Assembly: GCA_035272265.1 (NCBI GenBank)
Contig: DATEQV010000390.1
Coordinates: 1-11,650, forward strand
Length of the DNA: 11,650 nt
Direction: 5' to 3'
Origin: Acidisphaera sp035272265
GTDB lineage: Bacteria; Pseudomonadota; Alphaproteobacteria; Acetobacterales; Acetobacteraceae
Made by a program: the position numbers and the translations under genes. Positions 1 to 6,583 of this stretch are shown piece after piece (position 1 is the first letter of the stretch; each line of letters starts with the position of its first letter). The notes beneath the pieces are model-generated. The model made no database searches, was not told the origin of the DNA, and saw only the letters and a program-made list of their open reading frames with translations.

Positions 1-1
1 G

Positions 2-1000
2 GGCAACGCCGAAGCCCAAAACTATCTTGGGGTTTTCTACGAGGATGGCCGTGGCGGTCTGCCGAAAGATGACCGCGAAGCCGCCCGCCTCTACCGACTG
101 GCGGCGGATCAAGGCTTCGCCGCAGGCCAAAGCAATCTTGGGGTTTTATACGCGAACGGCCGGGGCGGGCTCGCGAAAGACGACCGTGAGGCCGCCCGCC
201 TCTTCAGACTGGCGGCCGATCAAGGCTACGCCCGAGCGCAAAGCAATCTTGGGGGTTTTTTCGCGGAGGGCCGCGGCGGGCTGCCGCAAGACGACCGTGA
301 GGCCGTCCGACTCTTGAGACTGGCGGCCGATCAAAGCAACGCCGCCGGCCAAGTCTCTCTTGCCGCCTTCTACGCAAACGGCCGGGGCGGGCTGCCGCAA
401 GGCGACCGCGAGGCCGCCCGCCTCCTCAGACTGGCGGCCGATCAAGGCTACGCCGCAGGCCAGGGCGATCTTGGCGCCTTCTACGCGAACGGCCGGGGCG
501 GGCTGCCGAAAGACGACCGTGAGGCCGCCCGCCTCTTCAGACTGGCGGCCGATCAAGGCGACGCCGTAAGCCAGCTTCGGCTTGCCGCCTTCTACGCAAA
601 CGGCCGTGGCGGGCTGCCGAAAGATGAGCGCGAGGCCGCCCGCCTCTTTAGACTGGCGGCCGATCAAGGCTTCGCCCAAGGCCAGAGCGATCTTGGGGCT
701 TTCTACGCGGACGGCCGCGGTGGGCTGCCGAAAGACGCCCGTGAGGCCGCCCGCCTCTTCAGACTGGCGGCCGATCAAGGCGACGCGCAAGGCCAAGTTT
801 GGCTTGGCGCCTTCTACGAGCAGGGCCGGGGTGGGCTCGCGAAGGATGACCGCGAGGCCGCCCGCTTCTACCGACTGGCGGCCGATCAAGGCAACGCCGG
901 AGCGCAATACCTTCTTGGTCTCTTCTACGAGCAGGGCCGGGGCGGGCTACAGCGAGATGATGGCGAGGCGGTCCGGCTGTACCGGCTCGCCGCTCGTGCC
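2..1000 (+). repeat. Coding tandem repeat, nine 111-bp units
   Basis: Nine head-to-tail 111-bp units encode the Sel1 array. Stretches such as GGCCGGGGCGGGCTGCCG and GACTGGCGGCCGATCAAGG recur almost unchanged from unit to unit. Because 111 is a multiple of three, copy number can change by recombination without breaking the frame. The same phasing keeps several wrong frames open on both strands. The array probably continues left of the window. Confidence 0.9.
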
Positions 1001-1051
1001 GGCGAGGCACCCGCCCAGCAGAGATTGCGCGCCCGCCACATCAGTTGGTGA
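2..1051 (+). CDS. Sel1-repeat protein, C-terminal part (5' truncated by window edge)
   Basis: The frame is open from the left edge, so the start lies outside the window. It encodes nine complete 37-residue Sel1-like units (111 bp each, phased from nt 2, 113, 224 and so on to 890-1000), then a short C-terminal tail ending HISW. The unit consensus reads G-x-A-x-x-Q-x-x-L-G-x-F-Y-x-x-GRGGLPKDDREAARLFRLAADQ, which matches the Sel1/TPR-like helical hairpin pattern but is one residue longer than the usual 36. Sel1 proteins form alpha-solenoid scaffolds for protein-protein contacts. The partner here is unknown, and the N-terminus that would show a signal peptide or extra domain is missing. The units are very similar at DNA level, suggesting recent internal duplication. 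The last two units diverge (YEQGRGGL), as array ends often do. Family call is firm; function is not assignable. Confidence 0.93.
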   Translation, partial: GNAEAQNYLGVFYEDGRGGLPKDDREAARLYRLAADQGFAAGQSNLGVLYANGRGGLAKDDREAARLFRLAADQGYARAQSNLGGFFAEGRGGLPQDDREAVRLLRLAADQSNAAGQVSLAAFYANGRGGLPQGDREAARLLRLAADQGYAAGQGDLGAFYANGRGGLPKDDREAARLFRLAADQGDAVSQLRLAAFYANGRGGLPKDEREAARLFRLAADQGFAQGQSDLGAFYADGRGGLPKDAREAARLFRLAADQGDAQGQVWLGAFYEQGRGGLAKDDREAARFYRLAADQGNAGAQYLLGLFYEQGRGGLQRDDGEAVRLYRLAARAGEAPAQQRLRARHISW

Positions 1052-1073
1052 CAGCCCGTCAGCCTCGCATTCC

Positions 1074-1114
1074 GCTACCGTGAGGACCACGAGTCGCTGA
1101 CGCTCGGCGGTAGC
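1074..1114. terminator. Weak hairpin between convergent genes
   Basis: A perfect 7-bp inverted repeat, GCTACCG (1074-1080) and CGGTAGC (1108-1114), encloses a 27-nt loop. It lies 23 bp past the Sel1 stop and before the convergent fghA stop. There is no T-run on either side, so it is only a candidate transcript-end structure. The rest of 1052-1196 shows nothing I can name. Confidence 0.25.
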
Positions 1115-1196
1115 CAGGAAGTTCCGTAACCGATCACCGCAAACCTGCCCGACCGGCCGCCATCATCCGAGGCCGAACCTCAAAGGCGACCTTCGT

Positions 1197-2066
1197 TCAC
1201 CCGACGCCCGGAACCCCCAGCCGGGCGGCGTGCCACGTCAGGTGATCCTCGATGAACGTGGCGATGAAGAAATACGAGTGGTCGTAGCCGTCCTGCATGC
1301 GCAGCGTCAGCGGAACACCGGCCCGGTCGCAGGCGGCCTGCAACAGCTGCGGCTTGAGCTGGACGTCCAGGAAGGCGTCCGCGGTGCCGTGATCGACCAG
1401 CAGGTCCGGCAGGCGCGCCCCGTCGTCCATCAGCGCGCAGGAATCGGTGCGGCGCCATGCCGTCCGGTCCGCGCCCAGATAGCCCGACAGCGCCTTCTCG
1501 CCCCACGGGCACTGCATCGGCGAGGAGATCGGCGAGAAGGCTGACACGGACGCGAACCGGCCCGGGTTCTTCAGTGCCAGCGTGATCGCCCCGTGCCCGC
1601 CCATCGAGTGGCCCATGACGCCCTGCCGCCCCATGTCCACAGGCAGCAGCGAGGCAACGATCCCCGGCAGCTCGCGGATGACGTAGCTTTCCATCCGGTA
1701 GTTGCGCGCCCACGGCTGCTCGGTCGCATCGAGGTAGAAGCCGGCCCCGAGGCCGAAATCGTACGCGCCCTGCTTGTCGTCCGGGACGCCCTCGCCGCGC
1801 GGCGAGGTGTCGGGGGCGATCAGGATCAGCCCCAGCCGCGCTGCGACGCGCTGCGCGCCCGCTTTGACCGTGAAGTTTTCCTCCGTACAGGTCAGGCCGG
1901 AAAGGAACCACACGACCGGCGCCGGCTTCGCCTCCGCCTGGGGCGGCACGAAGGCGGCGAACCGCATGTCGGTTCCGGTCGTCTCGGAGCGGTGCCGAAA
2001 TACATACTGCGTGCCGCCGAAGCAGCGCTGCGCCGAGACGCGTTCAGGCGTGGCCGACTCGTCCAT
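1197..2066 (-). CDS. fghA: S-formylglutathione hydrolase
   Basis: This 289-residue protein hydrolyses S-formylglutathione to glutathione and formate, the last step of glutathione-dependent formaldehyde detoxification in the cytoplasm. It is an alpha/beta-hydrolase of the esterase D family, and its length fits the family (about 280). The family-typical segment WFLSGLTCTEENF is at 53-65. The nucleophile is Ser154 in GHSMGG, with acid Asp230 in DHGTAD and base His263 in YDHSYFF; the spacing agrees with esterase D enzymes. The frame stays open far upstream on this strand, but the family N-terminus and a GGTGGAG ribosome-binding site place the start at the ATG at 2066. The partner formaldehyde dehydrogenase (adhC/frmA type) is not in the window. 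The gene is convergent with the Sel1 gene and divergent from the DsbD-fusion frame. Confidence 0.96.
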   Translation of the reverse strand: MDESATPERVSAQRCFGGTQYVFRHRSETTGTDMRFAAFVPPQAEAKPAPVVWFLSGLTCTEENFTVKAGAQRVAARLGLILIAPDTSPRGEGVPDDKQGAYDFGLGAGFYLDATEQPWARNYRMESYVIRELPGIVASLLPVDMGRQGVMGHSMGGHGAITLALKNPGRFASVSAFSPISSPMQCPWGEKALSGYLGADRTAWRRTDSCALMDDGARLPDLLVDHGTADAFLDVQLKPQLLQAACDRAGVPLTLRMQDGYDHSYFFIATFIEDHLTWHAARLGVPGVG

Positions 2067-2204
2067 CACTGCATCTCCACCCGACCGGATCGACTGAGCA
2101 GCCCGCATACCCCGCCTCGCCACACGCCGTCGATCCGAACAGATCCGGGCCACATGGAACCCCACCGACGCCGGCCGGCGAGGACCTGACTCGACCTCGT
2201 AGGC

Positions 2205-2242
2205 TTTTTTTCTTGACGCCCTCCCGATCTTCCTAACATACT
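2205..2242 (+). promoter_or_regulatory. Candidate promoter with T-tract upstream of the DsbD-fusion frame
   Basis: A T-run at 2205-2211 abuts a TTGACG -35 element (2213-2218). The -10 is either TAACAT (2234-2239, 15-bp spacer) or CATACT (2237-2242, 18-bp spacer). The T-tract could act like an UP element. It lies in the 207-bp divergent region 2067-2273, which is unusually AT-containing here compared with its surroundings. No clear fghA promoter was seen on the other strand. Confidence 0.5.
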
Positions 2243-2273
2243 GGGAGTTCAACAGCGGGCCAGGGAGGGCACC

Positions 2274-3314
2274 GTGGACTACGTACCGACCTGTTCGCCC
2301 CTCGCCTCCAATCCCGGCATGCGGGGCTACCGCTTCGGAGGCTCCGCCGACGCGTCGCCCCTCGTCGTCACGGCGCTCCGCCATTGCGGCCCTCGCCCCG
2401 CCGCTCCGGCCACGCCAGCGGCGCCGGCCAAGCCGGCCGCGCCGGCCACACCGGCGGCACCGGCCGTCACGCCGGCGGCCACCCAGGCTGCGCAGGCCGA
2501 GCCGGTTGCGCCAGCCCGTCCGAAGCTGCCGGAGGGGGTCACCGACCACCTCGGCCAGCGCATCATGCCGGACTGGTCGCGCCACATATCGCTCGCCTTC
2601 TGTCACGAGCGTCCCGCCGGCGGCTTCCCGCGGCCCACCACGTTCCGGTCCTGGTGCGGCGACACCTGCCCCGCCTGCCGCGAGGCCGACCGCCTGCACC
2701 GCGGCGCCTACTACGGCGACGAATTCGACCCGATCCTGACGCGCTACGCCGAAGCCCGCGCCGTCCTCGCCCCCGAGGAAGCCGCCCACGCAGCCGCCGA
2801 AGCCGCCCGCCGCGAAGCCGAACACGCAGCGGAAAACGCGCGCCGCGAAGCCGAACGCGCCGTCCAGCGCGCGCGGGCCCGCGCCGAGGCCGTCGCCCGC
2901 GACGCCGCCGAGGCCCTCGCCGCCCGCGAGCGCGACGCGACGGAGCGTATCCGCGCCGCCAAGGCGGCCATCGCGGCCGCCCGCGTCCGCATCCGCGCCG
3001 CCCAGGGCAAGGCCCCGCTCCCGGACCGGCCTGCGCCCCCGGAGCGCGTCGCCGGCACGCCGCAGGAGCGCGTCGCCACGCTGGAAGCCCGCGCGCTCGC
3101 GTACGAGCAGCAGGTGGCGCGCACCCAGGCGCGCGCCCGCGCCACCGAGGCCAAGGTCCGAGCGCGCGGGGGCTCCGTCGCGCCGCCGGTCCTTACCCTC
3201 GTCCACGCCACCCCGCAGCCCGAGCGGCCCCCGCGCTGGGCCAGGTGGCCGCCCAGGCGCAAGCGGCGAAAGCGGCATCTTGTCGGCGCGCGGCCCCGCG
3301 CCCAGAACAGGCTC
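2274..3314 (+). other. Unrecognised N-terminal segment: Pro/Ala linker, Cys cluster, coiled-coil-like region
   Basis: These 347 codons have strong G/C third-position bias and a good GTG start with RBS, so the frame looks truly coding. Residues 39-83 are a Pro/Ala-rich linker. Residues 84-160 look like a compact domain with Cys110 (in FCHERP) and the cluster Cys128-x3-Cys132-x2-Cys135 (WCGDTCPAC), which could bind a metal or be redox active. Residues 165-245 and 263-298 are Ala/Arg/Glu-rich and strongly helical, coiled-coil-like. The tail 317-347 is very basic (RRKRRKRH). I do not recognise a family. It could be a separate gene whose stop was lost, a true N-terminal domain of the transporter, or a gene whose tail shifted frame. 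No stop lies between it and the DsbD part. Confidence 0.6.
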
Positions 3315-5474
3315 ATGCGCGCACGTGGCAGAGGCCGCCCGTTGCCATCGGGCCCGTTCGGATCAGGCGTTCTGCTGGGCGTGATGCTGATCGCATGCCT
3401 GCTGGCAGCGTTGCCGGCGCGCGCCGCAGAAAGCCCGCCCGTCACCAGCGCGCGCGCGACCGCGACGCTCGTCACCGACACCGACCGCGTGCAGCCTGGC
3501 GCCCCGTTCCACGCCGGCCTTCGCCTGCAGATGGCGCCCGGCTGGCACACCTACTGGGTCAATCCCGGCGACGCCGGGACCGCGCCCGGATTGACCTTGG
3601 CGCTGCCGCAAGGCGCCAAGGCGTCGGACATCGCCTGGCCCGCGCCCGAGCGCCTGCAGGAAGGCCCGGTCGTCACCTACAGCTACGAGCACGAGCTCCT
3701 GCTGCCGGTCACCATCACGCCCCCCATCGGCACGCCCCCCATCGGCACGCCGGCCGCCGACGCGACCGGCCCGTTCCACCTGAGCGCCCACGCCAACTGG
3801 CTGGTCTGCGAGAAGATCTGCGTGCCGGAGGAGGGGAGCTTCACCCTCGACCTCCCGCGAGGTCCCCCCGCGCCGTCCGCCGAGGCCCCGCTGTTCGCCG
3901 CCGCCGCCGCACGCATGCCGCGTCCGTCCCCGTTCGACGCCCGCATCGCGCCCGACGGCACGCTGGCCGTCACCGGCCCGGGCCTGGATCAGGCGAGCGT
4001 CGCGTCGGCCACGTTCTTCCCCGACACCTGGGGCCCGATCGACCAGAGCGCGCCCGAAACGCTCGCCTACCTGCCGGACGGGATCGCCCTGCACCTCAAG
4101 CCGGGCCAGGCGTTCAAGCCGGACGCGGTCGTCTCCGGGCTGCTGACCCTGCGCGACCCAGCGGGGCGGGCGAGCTACTACTCAATCGCCGCCAAGCCCG
4201 GCCCCGCACCCGCCGCCTTTGACACGACGGCGGCGGCCGAGGCCGGGCCGCTCGGCTGGCCCCGTGCGCTGCTGTTCGCGCTGCTGGGCGGTCTGATCCT
4301 GAACCTGATGCCCTGCGTCTTCCCGGTGCTGGCGATGAAGGCGGTGGCGCTGGCCCGGATGTCCGGCGCCGAGCGCTCGCACGCCCGCGCCGGCGCGTGG
4401 GCCTATCTCGCCGGCGTGGTGCTGAGCTTCGCGGGTCTCGGCGGCACGCTGGCGGCGGCCCGCGCCGCCGGGTCGGCGGCCGGCTGGGGCTTCCAGTTCC
4501 AGTCGCCCGCTTTCGTCGCCGCCATCGCCCTGGTGCTGTTCGCAATCGGCCTGAACCTCTCGGGTGTGTTCTCGATCGACGGCGGCCGGGTGGCCGGCGC
4601 CGGCCAGTCGCTCGCGTCTCGCGGCGGCTACGCCGGCGACTTCTTCACCGGCGTCCTGGCCGTCGTGGTGGCCACACCCTGCACCGCCCCGTTCATGGCC
4701 GCGGCGATCGCGGCTGCCCTGGCGGCACCGCTCTGGGCGTTGCTCGGCATCTTCATGCTGATGGGGGTCGGCCTGGCGCTGCCCTATGTGCTGCTGGCCG
4801 AGGTGCCCGCTGTCGCCCGCCGGCTGCCCCGGCCCGGCCCGTGGATGGAGGTCCTGCGCGGGGTGCTGGCCTTCCCGATGTACGGCGCGAGCGCCTGGCT
4901 CGTCTGGGTGCTGAGTCAGCAGGCGGGAGCGCAGGGCCTGCTCGCCGTCCTCGCCGCGCTGGTCCTGGTCGCCTTCGCCGCCTGGGCGTTCCGCCTGTCC
5001 GCCAGCTTCCCCGGCGCCGGGCGCTGGCTGGTCCGCGCTGCCGCCGGGATCGCGGTCGCCGGCTGCGTCGCCTTGATCGCCGTCCTGTCGCAGCTCGCCC
5101 CGCCGGCGGTTGCTCAGGCCGCGGAGGCCGGCGTCGAGGCCTACACGCCCGCCCGCTTGGCCGCCCTGCGCGCCGAGGGCCGGCCGGTGTTCGTCAACAT
5201 GACCGCAGCGTGGTGCGTGACGTGCCTGGTCAACGAGCGCGTCGCCCTCTCGCCCGAGCCGGTCCGCGAGGCCTTCGCCTCCCGCCACGTCGCCTACCTG
5301 AAGGGCGACTGGACCCGCCAGGACCCGGCGATCAGCGCGTTCCTGCGCGCCTGGAGCCGCGACGGCGTGCCGCTGTATCTGTTCTACCCGCCGGGCGCCG
5401 CCCAGCCCGAGGTGCTGCCGCAAATCCTGACGGAACGCACGGTGTTGGACGCATTGGATCGCGCGGGGTCGTGA
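2274..5474 (+). CDS. DsbD/ScsB-family thiol:disulfide interchange protein with an unrelated N-terminal extension
   Basis: One uninterrupted frame of 1066 codons starts at GTG 2274, with AGGGAGG (2262-2268) 5 nt upstream. Residues 1-347 are a segment of unknown function, described in a separate entry. Residues 348-1066 form a complete DsbD-like protein: signal peptide or anchor (about 348-384), a periplasmic ScsB-type N-terminal domain (about 390-640) with the pair Cys512/Cys516 in VCEKICVPEE, a CcdA-like membrane domain (about 660-945) with Cys681 in MPCVFPV and Cys803 in TPCTAPF, and a C-terminal thioredoxin domain with WCVTC (Cys981, Cys984) and cis-Pro motif GVPLYLFY. DsbD proteins pass electrons from cytoplasmic thioredoxin through the membrane pair to periplasmic thiol proteins. 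All three redox pairs are present, so it should be active. The start is the open question: homologues normally begin at a signal peptide, so translation from ATG 3315 (719 residues) is the main alternative, although that ATG has only a weak RBS. The exported redoxin gene follows downstream on the same strand. Confidence 0.85.
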   Translation: MDYVPTCSPLASNPGMRGYRFGGSADASPLVVTALRHCGPRPAAPATPAAPAKPAAPATPAAPAVTPAATQAAQAEPVAPARPKLPEGVTDHLGQRIMPDWSRHISLAFCHERPAGGFPRPTTFRSWCGDTCPACREADRLHRGAYYGDEFDPILTRYAEARAVLAPEEAAHAAAEAARREAEHAAENARREAERAVQRARARAEAVARDAAEALAARERDATERIRAAKAAIAAARVRIRAAQGKAPLPDRPAPPERVAGTPQERVATLEARALAYEQQVARTQARARATEAKVRARGGSVAPPVLTLVHATPQPERPPRWARWPPRRKRRKRHLVGARPRAQNRLMRARGRGRPLPSGPFGSGVLLGVMLIACLLAALPARAAESPPVTSARATATLVTDTDRVQPGAPFHAGLRLQMAPGWHTYWVNPGDAGTAPGLTLALPQGAKASDIAWPAPERLQEGPVVTYSYEHELLLPVTITPPIGTPPIGTPAADATGPFHLSAHANWLVCEKICVPEEGSFTLDLPRGPPAPSAEAPLFAAAAARMPRPSPFDARIAPDGTLAVTGPGLDQASVASATFFPDTWGPIDQSAPETLAYLPDGIALHLKPGQAFKPDAVVSGLLTLRDPAGRASYYSIAAKPGPAPAAFDTTAAAEAGPLGWPRALLFALLGGLILNLMPCVFPVLAMKAVALARMSGAERSHARAGAWAYLAGVVLSFAGLGGTLAAARAAGSAAGWGFQFQSPAFVAAIALVLFAIGLNLSGVFSIDGGRVAGAGQSLASRGGYAGDFFTGVLAVVVATPCTAPFMAAAIAAALAAPLWALLGIFMLMGVGLALPYVLLAEVPAVARRLPRPGPWMEVLRGVLAFPMYGASAWLVWVLSQQAGAQGLLAVLAALVLVAFAAWAFRLSASFPGAGRWLVRAAAGIAVAGCVALIAVLSQLAPPAVAQAAEAGVEAYTPARLAALRAEGRPVFVNMTAAWCVTCLVNERVALSPEPVREAFASRHVAYLKGDWTRQDPAISAFLRAWSRDGVPLYLFYPPGAAQPEVLPQILTERTVLDALDRAGS
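3315..3425 (+). other. Internal signal peptide and alternative DsbD start
   Basis: ATG 3315 begins a classic signal sequence: a basic n-region (MRARGRGR), a hydrophobic core (VLLGVMLIACLLAALPA) and a likely cleavage site near ARA-AES. This is where DsbD-family proteins normally begin. The upstream RBS is poor (CAGG at 3308-3311). If the long form is made, this stretch would probably be a membrane anchor, leaving residues 1-347 in the cytoplasm. Confidence 0.65.
3720..3751 (+). repeat. 15-bp in-frame tandem duplication in the DsbD N-terminal domain
   Basis: CCCATCGGCACGCC occurs twice back to back, giving the peptide PPIGTPPIGTP at residues 483-493. It is an in-frame 5-residue insertion in a surface-type loop and should be tolerated. 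Confidence 0.75.
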
Positions 5475-5513
5475 CCTAAATTCAGGTCGTGGCCCTGCCG
5501 CAGCCCAACCCTC

Positions 5514-5606
5514 GTCATTGCGAGGAGCGCAGCGACGAAGCAACCCAGAGCCGCGTGACACGCGCTTGTGTGTTGCCCTGGGTTGCTTCGCTGCGCTCGC
5601 AATGAC
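5514..5606. repeat. REP-like dispersed intergenic palindrome (large hairpin)
   Basis: The left arm 5514-5548 starts GTCATTGCGAGGAGCGCAGC and the right arm 5578-5606 ends GCGCTCGCAATGAC. They are reverse complements except for two extra triplets in the left arm. The 29-nt loop carries its own small hairpin, CGCGT-GAC-ACGCG (5552-5564). The 'GTCATTGCGAGGAGCG...GAAGCAA' sequence is a well-known dispersed palindrome of alphaproteobacterial intergenic regions. Here it lies between the dsbD-like gene and the redoxin gene, where it may end or stabilise the upstream transcript. The rest of 5475-5642 holds only the downstream RBS. Confidence 0.85.
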
Positions 5607-5642
5607 GACAATTTGCCGCCGCAACTACTTGTGAGGTCGATC

Positions 5643-6272
5643 ATGACGCCTCTGAATCGCCGCGCGGTCCTCCTGCTCACCGCCGTTGGCCTAGGCGCCC
5701 CCGTCTTGCCCCGCACGACGTCGGCCGCGCCCGTCATCAACCAGCCCGCGCCCGTCTTCACCGCCACCGACAGCAACGGCCAGCGCGTGTCGCTGGCGGA
5801 GTTGCGCGGCAAGATCGTCGTGCTGGAATGGACCAACGACGGCTGCCCGTTCGTCGGCAAATGGTATCGCAGCGGCGCGATGCAGTCGCTGCAACGCCAG
5901 GCCGCACAGCTCGGGGCCGTGTGGCTCTCCGTCATCAGCTCCGCACCCGGCGAGCAGGGCTACGCCGACGGCGCGCGCGCCAACCAGCTCACCGCCAGCC
6001 GCGACGCCGCGCCGGCGCATGTGCTGCTCGACCCCACCGGCGCGCTCGGCCACCTGTACGACGCCGAGACCACCCCGCATATCTTCGTCATCGATGCGCA
6101 GGGCGTGCTGCGCTACATGGGCGGCGCGGACAGCGTCGCGTCGACGCGCGTCTCCGATCTCCAGCAGGCGACACCCTACGCCAAGCTCGCCATCGAAGCG
6201 GTCGCCGCCGGCGCGCCCGTGCCCTACCCGGTCACGCGCCCCTACGGCTGCACGGTGAAATACGCGGCCTGA
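5643..6272 (+). CDS. Exported redoxin / thioredoxin-like (AhpC-TSA fold) protein
   Basis: This 209-residue protein has an N-terminal signal with twin arginines (LNRRAVLLL, residues 4-12) and a probable cleavage after TTSA (about 28), so Tat export is possible although the motif is not perfect. The mature part has the redoxin fold: QPAPVFTATDSNG near 34, then LEWTNDGCPFVGKWY (61-75) with Cys68. There is no CxxC. A second Cys203 sits in the C-terminal YGCTVKY, a signature I associate with this peroxiredoxin-like family. TPHIFVID (144-151) supplies the cis-Pro loop. It probably acts as a periplasmic thiol peroxidase or reductase; its substrate is unknown. The ATG at 5643 was chosen because GAGG (5633-5636) lies 6 nt upstream and the signal peptide begins there. 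The DsbD-like transporter just upstream is a plausible electron donor (inference). Confidence 0.88.
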   Translation: MTPLNRRAVLLLTAVGLGAPVLPRTTSAAPVINQPAPVFTATDSNGQRVSLAELRGKIVVLEWTNDGCPFVGKWYRSGAMQSLQRQAAQLGAVWLSVISSAPGEQGYADGARANQLTASRDAAPAHVLLDPTGALGHLYDAETTPHIFVIDAQGVLRYMGGADSVASTRVSDLQQATPYAKLAIEAVAAGAPVPYPVTRPYGCTVKYAA

Positions 6273-6284
6273 CAGCGCGGAAAC

Positions 6285-6358
6285 TGGAGCGGGTGAGGGG
6301 AATCGAACCCCCGTAACTAGCTTGGGAAGCTAGGGCTCTACCATTGAGCTACACCCGC
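6285..6358 (-). tRNA. tRNA-Gly (anticodon CCC)
   Basis: Read on the minus strand, the acceptor 5' strand GCGGGTG (from 6358) pairs with CACCCGC. The D-arm contains AGCTCAATGGTAGAGC. The anticodon arm is CTAGC-TTCCCAA-GCTAG, giving anticodon CCC. The T-arm is GGGGG-TTCGATT-CCCCT, in which four of the five outer pairs are Watson-Crick and one is G-T. The 3' CCA is encoded (TGG at 6285-6287 on the plus strand). Length 74 with CCA is normal for tRNA-Gly. It reads GGG codons and is convergent with the redoxin gene. Confidence 0.96.
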
Positions 6359-6405
6359 GCCGGGGCACGCGGCCAAGATACGGACGCCGCTGCAGCCCTG
6401 CAATG

Positions 6406-6434
6406 TTGACCCGGCCCTGCCCCGGACCTAGCTT
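6406..6434 (+). promoter_or_regulatory. Sigma70-like promoter of metZ
   Basis: TTGACC (6406-6411) and TAGCTT (6429-6434) are separated by exactly 17 bp. The predicted transcript start (about 6441) lies a dozen bases before the SAM-II aptamer, as expected for a riboswitch leader. Confidence 0.65.
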
Positions 6435-6452
6435 CCGCCCCGGCCTCAGGGC

Positions 6453-6509
6453 CCCTCGCGATTTGTCCGGCCGGCTTGCGGCGAGGTGAAACAAGCGCGC
6501 TAAAGAGGC
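6453..6509 (+). ncRNA. SAM-II riboswitch
   Basis: The sequence carries the SAM-II aptamer signature in order: P1 5' strand CCTCGC (6454-6459), loop GATTTG (6460-6465), CCGGCTTGC (6471-6479), P1 3' strand GCGAGG (6481-6486), then TGAAACAAG and the pseudoknot strand GCTAAAGAGG (6499-6508). SAM-II RNAs bind S-adenosylmethionine through an H-type pseudoknot. They sit upstream of methionine genes, mostly in alphaproteobacteria, and lower expression when SAM is plentiful. The match to the conserved bases, the metZ gene downstream and the promoter just upstream all agree. The aptamer ends about 75 nt before the start codon, farther than in examples where the pseudoknot strand overlaps the RBS, so the expression platform is not obvious. 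Confidence 0.92.
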
Positions 6510-6582
6510 CAGCGGCAGTCGTCCCTCATCCGCCGCTGCTCCGCAGAATCGGCCGGGCCTGATCGAGACGGAGAAAGGCCCG
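6510..6582 (+). promoter_or_regulatory. Two hairpins between riboswitch and metZ start, the second holding the SD
   Basis: Hairpin 1 has a 7-bp stem, CAGCGGC (6510-6516) with GCCGCTG (6532-6538). Hairpin 2 has a 7-bp stem, CGGGCCT (6554-6560) with AGGCCCG (6576-6582), and its loop contains the GGAG Shine-Dalgarno (6570-6573). The stem ends 1 nt before ATG 6584. This could be the regulatory platform of the riboswitch or an independent control of translation. Neither stem is followed by a T-run. Confidence 0.45.
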
Positions 6583-6583
6583 C

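Noticed and set aside
146..907. Long minus-strand open frame (253 codons) opposite the Sel1 gene
   Set aside because: It is the mirror of the 111-bp repeat: the unit is a multiple of three, so a wrong frame without a stop in one unit stays open in all. The plus frame matches Sel1 clearly.
2..1000. Regular repeats as a possible CRISPR array
   Set aside because: The units are contiguous 111-bp coding repeats without unique spacers and translate to Sel1 motifs.
2175..2215. Hairpin CGAGG...CCTCG followed by a T-run as a terminator
   Set aside because: No plus-strand gene ends upstream, the stem is only 5 bp, and the T-run is not directly after the stem. It is better explained as part of the promoter at 2205-2242.
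2067..3278. Minus-strand frame extending fghA upstream by about 400 codons
   Set aside because: The extension is Gly/Arg/Ala-rich with no domain, runs opposite the coding N-terminal segment, and the fghA family start with RBS lies at 2066.
2384..4222. Plus-strand 612-codon frame overlapping the DsbD fusion
   Set aside because: Arg/Pro/His-rich composition typical of an out-of-frame reading of GC-rich coding DNA. Only a short Ala/Gln stretch near 3215-3265 looks protein-like, noted as a possible frameshift trace.
4182..5624. Minus-strand 480-codon frame opposite the DsbD membrane domain
   Set aside because: Shadow of the DsbD frame; low-complexity Gly/Arg/Gln/His composition and no motifs.
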